Shown one piece after another: positions 53,365 through 63,414 of a DNA stretch of 64,000 nucleotides. The notes beneath the pieces are model-generated. The model was not told the origin of the DNA. It ran no database searches and saw nothing but the letters and a program-made list of their open reading frames with translations. The DNA lies in assembly GCA_019828595.1 (NCBI GenBank), contig JAHQRK010000015.1:496001-560000 (forward strand), given 5' to 3'. The stretch comes from Aphanomyces cochlioides (lineage: Eukaryota; Oomycota; Saprolegniomycetes; Saprolegniales; Verrucalvaceae). The translations under genes and the position numbers were made by a program. Within the stretch, counting starts at the first letter, position 1, and each line of letters starts with the position of its first letter.

Positions 53365-55551
53365 ATGCAACAGATTGTCCGATGCGTTGTCCTCCTCCTG
53401 GCTGTCCTCGCTGCCTGTACTTCTGCCGATGACTGCGCTGACGTCGATACGACATACGACGTTGACATTGAGCATATCTTGATCCTCCAAGGCCAGCTCG
53501 AAGGAGACCATCTTTGTTTCAGAGCAACATCGATCAGACCCACAGATGCAATCGGCTTCGGGTTCTCAAGGGGCGAGTCGTCTTCTCCGTTGACATTTGC
53601 CGTCTTCAATTCGACAGTTGAGTTCTTTCAAGTGTATGACAATTCAACGATGGTTCCAGTCGCGACACCGACGTGGTTCACTCTGCTCGACTCGTCGCGC
53701 CGGCCGAGGACGATGCTATTCACAATGGACGCATCGGTCGTTCCCCCCATCGTTCCCATTGTTGTCCACTGGCTTTTCAAAGCAAACAACAGCATTAGCC
53801 GAGGTGAGCTTCCCCTTACGACTCCCCAAGACTGACTTGCATATTGAAGGTTCAATGGATGTGGCGATTTCATCCGACGGCATGCTCCACTACGTCGAGT
53901 CACAGACATATCTCGTCGTCCTTGGGACGATCGTCGTTGCATTCTTGGTGGCCATGCTCGTTCTTCGGGTCTCGTTCAGTGAGTCATTTCATCTACAACC
54001 GCCAGCCTAAACTGTGTTCTTCAGGACGATTTGACCGCAAACTCATGCCACCACCGCAGTTTTCATCGACGTGTTTTGCGCTCCAGAGTATTCTTGGCGA
54101 TCTCTCCTTGGGCGAGTGGTGTCTTGTCATCGTCTACATGACGGGATTGATTGTTGTTATCTCGGCAGTCCCGTACGACACAGACGACACCGCCGTCAGC
54201 ATACCTCGTCTCGTGAGCGTCTTCTGCGGACACATGAGTATGATCCACCTTGCGTTCCTCATCGTGCCGGTCTCTCAGCTCGGCTGGTGGCTAAATCTCG
54301 CCCAGTCGCGCTTGATTAAGTTCCACAAAGGCTTGAGCATTCTCTTCTTAGCCACGACGGTCATCCATCTCGCCTTCAGCATCAAAGCCAATCGTCCTTC
54401 TCGTGTCTTTTGGCATCCCGAGCTCATCACGAGCCAAAACGTTCGACCGCTCTACGGCTCCTTGGCATTCATCTGCTTCCTCATCATGAGTACGTCGTTC
54501 AGATAGTCCGTTCGTTTGCAAACTTGATCGTCTGTTCGTAGGCATCACGGCCACGGCGATGGTTCGACGGCATTACTATGAAATCTTCCTCATCATCCAC
54601 CGCGTCATGTTTGTCCTCGGCGTTGTCTTCGTGTGCATGCACAACCACGTCGTGCGGCTGTCGTTGATCTGTCCATTGGCGGTCTATGGCCTCTGTGGCT
54701 TGATCGTCCGCGTGCCGCCGTTCCTGACCAAGTACGTCTTGTCTTGAGCTCATGGGTGGTGACTCAGTTGGTGCATTCTAGGTATCAAATGGACGTTGAC
54801 GTTACAGGCTCGCATACGGTGCTCTTGACGCTGCCGCTGACGCCGCAAACCCACAAATGGGTCACGGGATACCGTCTCTGCTCCCACATCTACTTGAACG
54901 TACCAGCCATTTCCTCCTTTGAGTGGCATCCGTTCGCCCTCGTCGTCACACCGCACCATGACGCCATCGCTGTGTGCATCAAGATCACCAAGCCGTTTAG
55001 CTTCACGCACAAACTGCACCGCTTGTGCCAGACGACACCGTCGCTGACGGTGAAGTTGGCTGGGCCGTACGGTCAACCGACTGTCGATTTTCGGCAATAC
55101 CAGCAAGTCGTGCTTGTCGGTGGCGGTATTGGCATCACGCCGCTGCTTGGCGCGATCAACCACTTGGACAAGCATTCGCGCGTCAAGCTGCATTTGGCGT
55201 GGGTGGTATGTCCTCCATGTACAACTTGTTCAATTGATGATAACGTCTGCGTAGGTCCGCCATGCAGATGAGCTGCTGTGTTGCCAAGCAATTATGTTCC
55301 CGCTACCGCCGTTTGTCACGTGCGAGTTCTACGTGAGTTTGGCCGTCTCTCGAGGTGTTGTTATGACTGAGAGCGGCGACGCTGTGTCGTATTTCCCAGG
55401 ACGTTTTGTGATCGACGACGTGCTGAGGAGGTTTCAAAACATTCCAGACACTTGTGTCTTAGCGTGCGGGCCGCAAGCTATGGTAGTTGCGACGCAGCGC
55501 GAAGCGTACGACCGCGGGTTTGATTTTCAAAAGGTCGTGTATGCTTTTTAA
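53365..55551 (+). CDS. Ferric reductase / NADPH oxidase family membrane protein
   Basis: Six exons (53365-53803, 53850-53978, 54025-54489, 54542-54731, 54782-55205, 55255-55551) give 647 aa. A signal peptide (MQQIVRCVVLLLAVLAACTS) precedes an extracellular beta-rich domain of about 130 residues that resembles a DOMON-type heme or sugar-binding fold (tentative). After a first helix comes the ferric reductase-like heme core, with His pairs in FCGHMSMIH, KFHKG with VIHLAF, and LIIHRVMF with VCMH. The cytosolic part has the FAD site HPFALV, the GPYGQP turn, the NADPH site VGGGIGITPL and a C-terminal CGP. It should pass electrons from NADPH via FAD and two hemes across the membrane to iron, copper or oxygen. 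No EF-hands are present, so it is not a DUOX/NOX5 type. Confidence 0.85.
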
Positions 55552-55580
55552 TTCATCGTATTGCCTTCAGAGTTGTCTCC

Positions 55581-55617
55581 ATCTGCCTCGAATGCTTTCA
55601 AAGCATTCGAGGCAGAT
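55581..55617. repeat. Perfect 37-bp palindrome downstream of the reductase gene
   Basis: ATCTGCCTCGAATGCTTT, a central C, and the exact reverse complement: 18-bp arms without mismatch, 30 bp after the stop at 55551. As RNA it would form a stable hairpin in the 3' UTR. Function unknown. Confidence 0.8.
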
Positions 55618-56672
55618 TCTTTGTCGTCTCGAGGTGGATTCGAAACATGGGATATGCGGTTGCAATGGGTTGTGATGCACCCACAACTTACTGCTCCGTC
55701 GTGTCCATTCATGCTTGGCACACTTACCGCGGTACTGTAGTTGCAATAAGAAGATCATGGCCGTTCTTGCAAAACATCACGTCAGATTATAGTGTGGATA
55801 CGAAGTCGATATAGATTTTCTGATGGCACCAAGGATCAGCTTGTCCTTTGACATGTGCTGTGAAACATAAAAATCAAAACACAGAGCACAAATTAGCCTC
55901 CATCGACCAAATCCAAATCATGGGCAGTAGTTATGATTAGATTCAGGACGTATTTAGTTTATAATCGACAATGGAAGCGACTGTGTTTCAGGTAGACCGG
56001 TCACGCGCTCATGCTACCCAGCTGCTCTATTCTCGTATGCTTTCATTGACATTGAAAGTGCTCGACAGAACACACAAGAGAGAAAAGGATAATATATTAA
56101 GTCACGAACTTGTGAAGATAGCATTTAGAGAAAGATGAATGTCCAGGCAAAGCAGAGCTGATAAACAACTTGATTGACCTTGGCAGGGAAGATATCATCG
56201 GATGGGTGTGATTTTTGGTGTGATTCGGCACCTGATTGGCCAATTTTAGGACACCCTGGATCACACTTGCAGTGTGATTTGCATCACGATAAAATCCCAA
56301 AATACTCCACAGAAAAGAAATTTTATCCAATCAATCATTTCTTTCTTGAATTATCTAAGAAATGATTGGCTCCATCACCAGAAATACAACTTCGGTGTGA
56401 TTTTGTAGTTAACATGTGAATACATCATTCCCTCGATCTTGATTAACAGTGTTAATCAAGTCTCAAGGTATTATGGCGGTTTGCGCTCACCTCTCGACCA
56501 AATTTCACGTCTCTCCGGTATCACAGTCCCAACAACATCGAGCTGCCTCTCGATAGCTGCTCAAACTCAGCAAATAAAACTATGGGTCGGTATCGATAGA
56601 TCGCATTCAAGGCAATCATTCAGACGTGGCGCTTTTGGCTCTGGAGGAGAGAGAACGCAAGGAAGTTCTCTC
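55618..56672. other. Intergenic region left of the hAT element
   Basis: About 1.05 kb with no supported gene. Around 56200-56405 the word GTGTGATT recurs several times, and AATCATTTCTT near 56332 is inverted near 56360. This may be an old MITE, but no clear ends were found. The last 8 bases (56665-56672, GTTCTCTC) are the target duplication of the hAT element. Confidence 0.4.
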
Positions 56673-56862
56673 TAGGAGTCCCCACGGCTCGGTTCTGATT
56701 GGCTCGGCTCGAACCGTTTACAGATTTTTGAAACCAAGCCCATGACCGTCGAAGAGATTGTCAAGCCGAGCCGAGCCGAGAAAACCGCGGCTTAGAGACA
56801 CTGCGATCAGCACAAGGCATATCCAATACGCAACGACAAGTATACATTCAATGTTATTTTGT

Positions 56863-57720
56863 TTAAGCATCCAAATCTAGGTAGTACTGAACGACTGAAT
56901 CATCCATCGCCATGTCGGACAAGTTGGCATCCAGCTTCAGATCATCAATTGCAGCTAGGTAGTCCGAAGGAAGATCAATTCCTGTATGTCTAGCAAATCT
57001 TAACCATGAAGCGACACAAATTTCAGCTTTGAACATGTCGTCGCCGAGTCTTGCTCGCCCATCAAAGTGCCGTTTGGCGATTGAGTTCGCCCTTTCACTT
57101 GGAACTGACGTGGCTGGTATAGCAAGATAATCCATAGCCAGACGGTAAAGCTTAGGGTATTCCAGTTTGTGTGTCTAGAGACAAGCTACATGAGTGGCTT
57201 GCTCCCAACTGAGTACTAATTTTTGCAGGAATTTCCAAAATCTCTTGAACATCCTCAATCGATTGCCAATCGACATCAACAATGACTGACTCGGTCGATA
57301 ACAGGGCGTTGATGACTTGCCTGAACTTGATACACTCACGCAACATTACATGAGTTGAATTCCATCGAGTTGGCGTATCAAGGCTAGGAGATTGGTATGC
57401 TTTACCCATAATTGACTTCGTCATCGTTAGGAATAGAGCACGTGACTTTTTTGTGTTTTTGCTCGCACGTATCGATGCTAGATGGAAGCGCAAACTCTCC
57501 ACTGATGGTGCCACGGCATCTGTCATTGTTTTTATTGCAAGCTGGAATGTATGCGCAAAACAGCGTATGTGCTCAATAGTTGATGAACCATGATTAGAAA
57601 GAATTCCAATCGCTGTGGCAGCAGCTGAAACTGCATCGCTGCCATTGTCAGACACGATAGCAACTACGGGGCGGGATAATTCAAAAGATTTGACAAGCGC
57701 GGCAAGATGTTCACCACAAC
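56863..57720 (-). pseudogene. hAT transposase C-terminal half (inverted)
   Basis: On the minus strand, the frame from about 57720 reads HLAALVKSFEL, VVAIVSDNGSDAV, then HIRCFAHTFQLAIK and TPTRWNSTHVML, all standard hAT core motifs. After a gap, where part of the core seems deleted near 57135-57180, it resumes as DYLAIPATSVPSERANS and LGDDMFKAEICVASWLRF, the hATC dimerisation region, stopping at 56863. It has no start codon context of its own and is head to head with the N-terminal half. Confidence 0.75.
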
Positions 57721-58360
57721 CTCGACCACTTCCAGGACCCCATCGAACGAAACCGCCAAACGTGGAAAGAAGACGTCAAATCGCACTGCTTCGTGGACTC
57801 TCAGTCATGTGATCCCTATCAAGGAGGGTGAAAGGAGATGCCGCTATTGCGATGTCCATTTTGCGCGATCCACCTCCACAGGAACAATTGCCAAGCATCT
57901 TGATAAATTACATGGCCTCTGCAAAGATACAAAATCCACCGGAGACATATTCATTCAAACTAGCATCGCCGACGCATTGGTCAAACGTTTGACTCCTCGT
58001 GAGCTTGTCTCTGCTGTTACCACATATATCGTCGGCTGCCGACTACCTCATGAACATGTTTCCCCCCATGGGTTCAAAACTTTGATTTAAAAACTTGCCA
58101 CTGGTTGTGTTGTTCCAAGCTCATCAACTATATCGCGACGGATTCTACAGACTTACATTGTTCTCAAATCCCTCTTGAAAAAACATCTTGCTGGCTTGAA
58201 AATGCAATGTTCTGTGACTTTTGATGGTTGGTCGAATCAATCGCTACGGGGATTTTACGCTACAACTCTCCACTGGGCAAACGAGGATAAATGCACCATT
58301 GAAGAAGTAATCTTGGACTTTGCACACATCCCCCCGGCACGAAGGATTCGATGATGTTAA
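57709..58360 (+). pseudogene. hAT transposase N-terminal half with BED zinc finger
   Basis: Starts MFTTTSTTSRTPSNETAKRG at ATG 57709. A BED-type zinc finger follows (RCRYCDVHFARSTSTGTIAK ending HLDKLHG, with the Cys-x2-Cys and His-x4-His ligands), then an N-terminal hAT region and, after the stop at 58088, further matching sequence including SVTFDGWSN and FYATTLHW, a typical hAT core start. A one-base gain in the C run near 58330 breaks the frame. It ends in unrelated sequence before the right terminal repeat. Confidence 0.7.
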
Positions 58361-58641
58361 GCTTGTATTATCCATAGCCAGTGTTTTTGTGAATGAACAT
58401 CAATGTATTAGACGCCATGATAAGAAGGAAATCGGCCATCTTTGCCTAAAATGGCTGATAGCCATCTTGATGTGATGTACGTTTAAGATGGCGACAACTT
58501 ACTGCCACGGCTCCAGCGGTTTCAACGGCTCGGCTCCTGGTGGTTCGGCTTCAAGCCGTTCTCTAAATAACGAAACCAAGCCGCTCAATTTTAGTCGACT
58601 CGGTTCGGCTACGGCTCCCCACCAAACCGTGGGGATTCCTA

Positions 58642-58967
58642 GTTCTCTCTGATCATCTCCACCACTGGAAGCTGGATCTCCATGCGATATTTCAAAAGGT
58701 CATATGGAAGCTATTTCACACATGGCGACCAAAATTTCACACTTTGACGAATGCATACATAACATTAAGCGAATGTAATATGGTCGCAATACGTTAACTT
58801 TACCTGACAAAAGCTGTGGATTTCATTTGATTGGTCGCTAGATGTTAAGATGGAGTAATAATATATAATTACATTTTAGCATACAATTGTTAGTATAAAA
58901 TAAAACTTTCGTATTAATATAAGGAAAATCCACCCAAACCGCGCATCAGTCGGGAATTTGCGCCAAG
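58642..58967. other. Spacer upstream of the LisH-lyase gene
   Basis: About 325 bp, AT-rich from 58835 to 58925, starting with the hAT target duplication. The hAT insertion therefore lies close to the promoter of the next gene. Confidence 0.4.
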
Positions 58968-60608
58968 ATGAGTCAAGCGCTGCAGCAATCACTTGGAGAG
59001 TCGGAAGTGTTTGAACTCGTGTGCGATTATCTCCGCACTCGCAAGTTCTATCAAGCGGAACAGGCGTTGCTTCAAGAACGACAGCTTGCATTGGACCAGT
59101 CGCCGAAACAAGAATCCGAAGCGGTCCAAAAGAACCAAAACTCTGACGACGCTGATCTCAAGCCATCGCGACTTGAAAGCTTGCTCGAACGCAGTTATGT
59201 GACCAATTTTGTCTCTGGCGAAGTGGTGGAATCGCCCAAACGAGGAGCACGCACCCATTTGGATGGCAATGAGGATGTCGACAGTGAAGACGAATATCTA
59301 GAATCTGAAGAGTATGGACTCAGCACACAGCTCGTGTCGTTTGATGCGTGCAAAGACGATCCATATGGCTCAGCGACAATGCCTATCTACCAAACGTCGA
59401 CCTTTGCGCAGAAATCGGCGACTGAATTCGGCGCGTACGATTACACTCGCAGTGGCAACCCGACACGCGCTGCTCTTGAACGACAAATGGCTGAATTGGA
59501 AAAAGGCCATCGCGCTTTTGCCTTTACAAGTGGCATGGCAGCTCTCAGTGCGATCTCTCGTCTTGCGAAATCAGGTGATCAAATCGTGCTCAGCGATGAT
59601 TCATATGGTGGCACCTATCGTCTATTGTCCAAACTCACAGCAAAGAATGGCGTGACCGTTCGATACGTCGATCTTTCTGGCGCTGAAGGACCTGCCAATT
59701 TGCGCGCTGCCATGAACACATCCACAAAGCTTGTCATGATGGAAAGCCCAACAAACCCCATGCAGCGCATTTGTGATATCTCGGCGCTTGCTGAAGTCGC
59801 ACATGAATTTGGCGCTCTTCTGAGCGTTGACAACACGATGATGAGTCCCATCTTGCAGAACCCTCTCGTCCTTGGCGCTGATATCTGCATGCATTCAGCA
59901 ACCAAGTTTGTGTGTGGCCACTCAGATACAATGTCTGGCATTGTGATTGCCAAGTAGGTTTTCATTGATCAATCACCATTCTGATGGCTTGAACTCGTAG
60001 GGATCCTGAACTATGCCGCGACTTGTACTTTGTCCAGAACGCTGAAGGCACTGGATTGGCGCCCATGGACTGCTGGCTCTTGCTTCGTGGCATTAAAACT
60101 ATGGGTCTTCGCGTCTTGACTGCTCAAACAAATGCAATGCGCGTCGCATCTTTCCTGCAAGCACATCCCGCTGTGACTCAGGTACAGTTTCGTCTTGGCG
60201 TTGGATTGTTTCTAACGTCTCGCCTTGTAGGTGTACTACGCTGGTCTTCCTGGATCAAACAACAAGGATATCCATGACAAACAAGCTCGTGGCGCCGGCT
60301 CAGTCATCACATTCTGCACAGGCGACTTGAAACTCTCTCAACACATAGTCTCGACGACGAAGCTGTTCAAAATCACTGTAGGATGAGCCCAGGGGCACTC
60401 AAATGCTGATTTTCATGTCTAGGTGAGCTTCGGAAGTGTCAACTCGTTGATTTCGCTACCGGGCGTGATGTCCCATGCTAGTATTCCAGAAGAAGTGCGT
60501 AAAGCACGATCATTCCCAGAAGACTTGGTGCGTCTCTCGATTGGCATTGAAGACGTCCAAGACTTGCTCAACGACTTGCAAAAAGCATTCCAGAGCTTCA
60601 GCCGGTAG
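58968..60608 (+). CDS. LisH domain fused to a cystathionine lyase/synthase-type PLP enzyme
   Basis: Exons 58968-59953, 60001-60181, 60231-60377 and 60423-60608 join in phase to 499 aa. Residues 13-46 (EVFELVCDYLRTRKFYQAEQ and on) look like a LisH dimerisation motif; an acidic linker follows to about residue 115. From about residue 120 it is a Cys/Met-metabolism PLP enzyme: PIYQTSTFAQ, YDYTRSGNPTRAALE, FTSGMAALSAI, the PLP-stacking region SDDSYGGTYRLL, ESPTNP, DNTMMSPILQNP, and SATKFVCGHSD with the Schiff-base Lys. Together with the C-terminal motif SFGSVNSLISLP this best matches cystathionine beta/gamma-lyase. The reaction cleaves or forms cystathionine in methionine-cysteine exchange; exact specificity cannot be read. 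A LisH fusion to this enzyme is unusual. Confidence 0.85.
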
Positions 60609-60827
60609 TAGAAGGAATTCAATTCCCAAGCTGGTCGCCCTAAAGTGTCGGCGTGTCTGTGGCTCATTTTCCCCTGCTTGAGTGCATGGCATCGACCCAC
60701 AACGCTGACGCTAGACTCTGCTTAGTTAGATTGATATATCGAGATCCCTCTCGGCTTCTACATGTAACCACTTCGTCCTTTCTGTCGCCTTTCTACGCGG
60801 AATTCACTTGGCAAAGAGCAAACCTCG

Positions 60828-61595
60828 ATGACATTGTTCTTCATGCTACTGACACTCGTCTCGACGGCGGGGATTATGAGCGCTGCTGGCGCTGACATTA
60901 CCACAATTAATCAATGCAGGGCAAATGTTCGTGTGGTTGCACCTCGTTTGGAAACGCTGTTGGCGCCAGGAGAATCAATCCGCCGACGCGGAGATTTCGG
61001 TGGTAGCTTTGCCGCTTTCACAAACGAGCTGACAAATGCCGCAAGGAAGCTGCAATTTAAAGTGGAAGACAACCAAATTGTATTCAATGTGACGGAAGAT
61101 CTCGATGGATCGTTGCCCATGGAAGTGGATGTCCTTCCTTCTTCCATTATCGATTCACCAGTAAATTGCTCGAGATCGCACAAGAACAACATTTCATCGG
61201 TGATGTCTGGAGATTGTCCAAGTCAAATATCCCTCCAGGTGATTCTGTGCCATAAATTTAATGAGCAGACAAGTTCTGCACCAACACGTCCCTCTAGTAC
61301 TAAAATCAATGAAGAGTCCGAGACGATTGTCGCGCCACCTCCTTCAACGATCGTTCCCACCATTGCAACGGCTAACATTGAGACGTCTGCTGCGAATGGT
61401 GACGCAACAGCATCAACCCCTGAACCAACAAGCCCTTGGCTTCTTGTGGCAATTACTGGCGCGGTTGTTATCGCTGCAGCCGCGCTTGCTTTTGTCCACA
61501 ATGTCAAGCGACGACGCCCCATGCCTCGTCCTCCTCTTCCTCCAACCACTGAAGACAATCTTGACAGCATTAAAGTAGAATCCGCTTGGCTCTAA
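60828..61595 (+). CDS. Type I membrane protein with Thr/Pro-rich stalk, unknown function
   Basis: Single exon, 255 aa from ATG 60828. A signal peptide (MTLFFMLLTLVSTAGIMSAA) is followed by a small extracellular domain of about 120 residues with three Cys (NQCRANVRVV near its start; NCSRS and GDC later) and N-glycosylation sites (NVT, NCS). A Ser/Thr/Pro-rich stalk then leads to one membrane helix (LLVAITGAVVIAAAALAFV) and a short cytosolic tail with KRRRPMPRPPLPP, which has PxxP motifs that could bind SH3 or WW domains. I do not recognise the extracellular domain; its opening is faintly osmotin/thaumatin-like (CRANVRVVAPRLETLLAPGE), too weak to assign. A receptor or adhesion-type role is possible. 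Confidence 0.6.
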   Translation: MTLFFMLLTLVSTAGIMSAAGADITTINQCRANVRVVAPRLETLLAPGESIRRRGDFGGSFAAFTNELTNAARKLQFKVEDNQIVFNVTEDLDGSLPMEVDVLPSSIIDSPVNCSRSHKNNISSVMSGDCPSQISLQVILCHKFNEQTSSAPTRPSSTKINEESETIVAPPPSTIVPTIATANIETSAANGDATASTPEPTSPWLLVAITGAVVIAAAALAFVHNVKRRRPMPRPPLPPTTEDNLDSIKVESAWL

Positions 61596-61728
61596 CATTC
61601 TTTTAAACGTCAGTTTGTTTTGTCATTGACTGTCTTCTCGCTCTACTTGGCAAGAGTTCCCACCTATACGAAAAGGTCCATCATTCAAGCACTTCAAACG
61701 ACGCCCCCCCCCCGGCTTGAGTGGGCGA

Positions 61729-62265
61729 TCAGTAAGACTCTACCTTGGGGTATTTGCCGAAGTAGAACTCGAGAGTCGTATCCATTTCCTTGATTTGCTC
61801 TGGCGTGAAGTCGGAGGTGTCGTCGGTGATATCCTTGAGGTCAAGAGAGCCGATAGCAAGTGCGCGCGTGCAAGCCTATTGAAAAATGCGCCAAGAAATC
61901 AAAAAGCGCGCCAAACTTTTTCGAACCTGGCCAGAGAATTGATGGTATTGCGCGCCTTTCGCATAAAACTTTTTGCCGCTTGTGACGTCCAGGACATAGC
62001 CGCCGATTGAGATGTAAATCGGGAGCGAATCGTCAGTTCCATCGTACTTTTTCAACTCATCCAGTGTAAAGACTCTGAGTTCTGCGCCGTTGTTGAGGTC
62101 GTTTGTGGCATGGTTGTCTTGGCTGGTGCGGTATTCTGCCGCTCGGCGAGAGCCAAAGTACGGAATGGGACATTGCGTCAGCACATACTCTTCAATCTGC
62201 GGCCAAAACACGGCGAGAAGACCCGCAACGACAGCGACGATCAAGAATGTCCTCGATTTGGCCAT
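61729..62265 (-). CDS. Cytochrome b5-like heme/steroid-binding protein (MAPR family)
   Basis: Exons 62265-61927 and 61875-61729 join in phase to 161 aa. An N-terminal membrane anchor (FLIVAVVAGLLAVFWPQI) is followed by a cytochrome b5-like fold of the membrane-associated progesterone receptor type: RVFTLDELKKYDG, PIYISIGGYVLDVTSG, FYAKGAQYHQFSGQ, then ACTRALAIGSLD. The Tyr residues of YDG and of FYAKG are those known to bind heme in this family, instead of the two His of true cytochrome b5. Such proteins support cytochrome P450 enzymes and sterol synthesis, mostly in the ER. The start is only 84 bp from the divergent carrier gene, so they may share a promoter. The ATG at 62265 was chosen because the longer frame lacks a suitable start. 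Confidence 0.85.
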
Positions 62266-62349
62266 GGCGACGTTGCTGGTTCCTTGTTTATCTACGATTG
62301 GTTGATAATCTGACAACACTTTGTCAACAACGACACCTTTCAACACAAA

Positions 62350-63414
62350 ATGGGGAAGCCACGACAGCCGACACCACCGACGTTCACCCAGCTCGTGCTT
62401 GCAGGCTCTGTCTCGGGGATGTCCAGTGTGCTTGTATGCCACCCTTTCGATACGATCCGTACGCGTTTGCAGCATGCATCGTCCTCATCCTCGACCACTT
62501 TTCGCTCGGTTGTTTCCAAGACACTTCAGGAGGAGGGAGTTCGAGGTCTCTATAAAGGCTTTTTCCCGCCTTTCTTTTCCCAAGCCGTGTACAAGTCAGT
62601 GATTTTCTCAACTCAAGCGCGCGTTCGAGCATTCTTAACAGAAAATACGGTCTCGCCATCACCGCTGTTTCTTTCGACTTCTTCTGGTGCAATTGCAGGG
62701 TTTGTCATTCTACTTTTCATAGCACTTACGTCTATTCTTGCAGTGGTCTCAATGCATTTGTTGTGGCGCCAGTTGAGCTCGTACGAAATCGACTTCAAGT
62801 CCAACCAGCCCACTCAAAGACGTATCAAACCAGCTTAGACGTCTTGCGGCATGTGGTCCATAGCGAGGGGATTCCAGCTCTATGGAAGGGATTGTCCAGC
62901 ACTATTACACGCGATGCTCTTGGCGTTGCGCTTTACTTTGTCGGCTTCGACTTTGTCAGGTCAGCCTCTTGTGACCTGTGTAGAATTGACGCCTTTGTCA
63001 TGTAGATCATCTTTGCCTGAGGAAATGGACCCGACATCACGCGTATTGATTGCTGGTGCAGCCGGTGGAATTTCCTTTTGGGCGATTGCACTGCCGTTTG
63101 ATACTGTACGACGTAGTCTCTACTGGCGACAATCATGGACCGATGAGTAGATCAAAACGGTGATTCAAGTTGATGGCGGCAAAAATGGCAATGGTAATTC
63201 CATGCTCAAAACAGGATGGCGTCTTGTGCAAGACCACGGCTTGCGACGAATCTTTCAAGGGTGGCAGGCTGCTTTCTCACGGTAAGTTTCTCTTGTTATC
63301 ACTGTTTTGTGCTCAAAATGAATCTAAAGTGGCATCCCAAGTGCCGCGATTACGTTTTACACGTACGACGCAACGATGAAATACCTTCAAGAAAAAGAAG
63401 ATCGTTTTACTTAA
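62350..63414 (+). CDS. Mitochondrial carrier family (SLC25) protein
   Basis: Five exons (62350-62699, 62744-62959, 63006-63105, 63151-63281, 63330-63414) join in phase to 293 aa, the normal size for the family. Three repeats are visible, each with the carrier signature: HPFDTIRTRLQ, APVELVRNRLQ and LPFDTIKTVIQ (the last completed across an intron). The second half of each repeat is also clear, for example EEGVRGLYKGFFPPFF and SEGIPALWKGLSSTI. The protein should exchange a metabolite over the inner mitochondrial membrane; the mix of motifs is closest to carnitine/acylcarnitine or basic amino acid carriers, but the substrate is uncertain. The second signature has Val-Glu where others have Phe-Asp. 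Its stop codon overlaps that of the next gene on the other strand. Confidence 0.9.

Larger units (their letters stand above)
56673..58641. mobile_element. Rearranged non-autonomous hAT element with 8-bp target duplication
   Basis: GTTCTCTC flanks both ends (56665-56672 and 58642-58649), a perfect 8-bp duplication as made by hAT transposases. The terminal inverted repeats read TAGGARTCCCCACGGYTYGG. Subterminal regions are rich in GGCTCGGCT-type words in both orientations. Inside, the transposase is split: the C-terminal part on the minus strand, the N-terminal part on the plus strand. So the element cannot make a transposase, yet it has a clean insertion signature. Confidence 0.85.
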
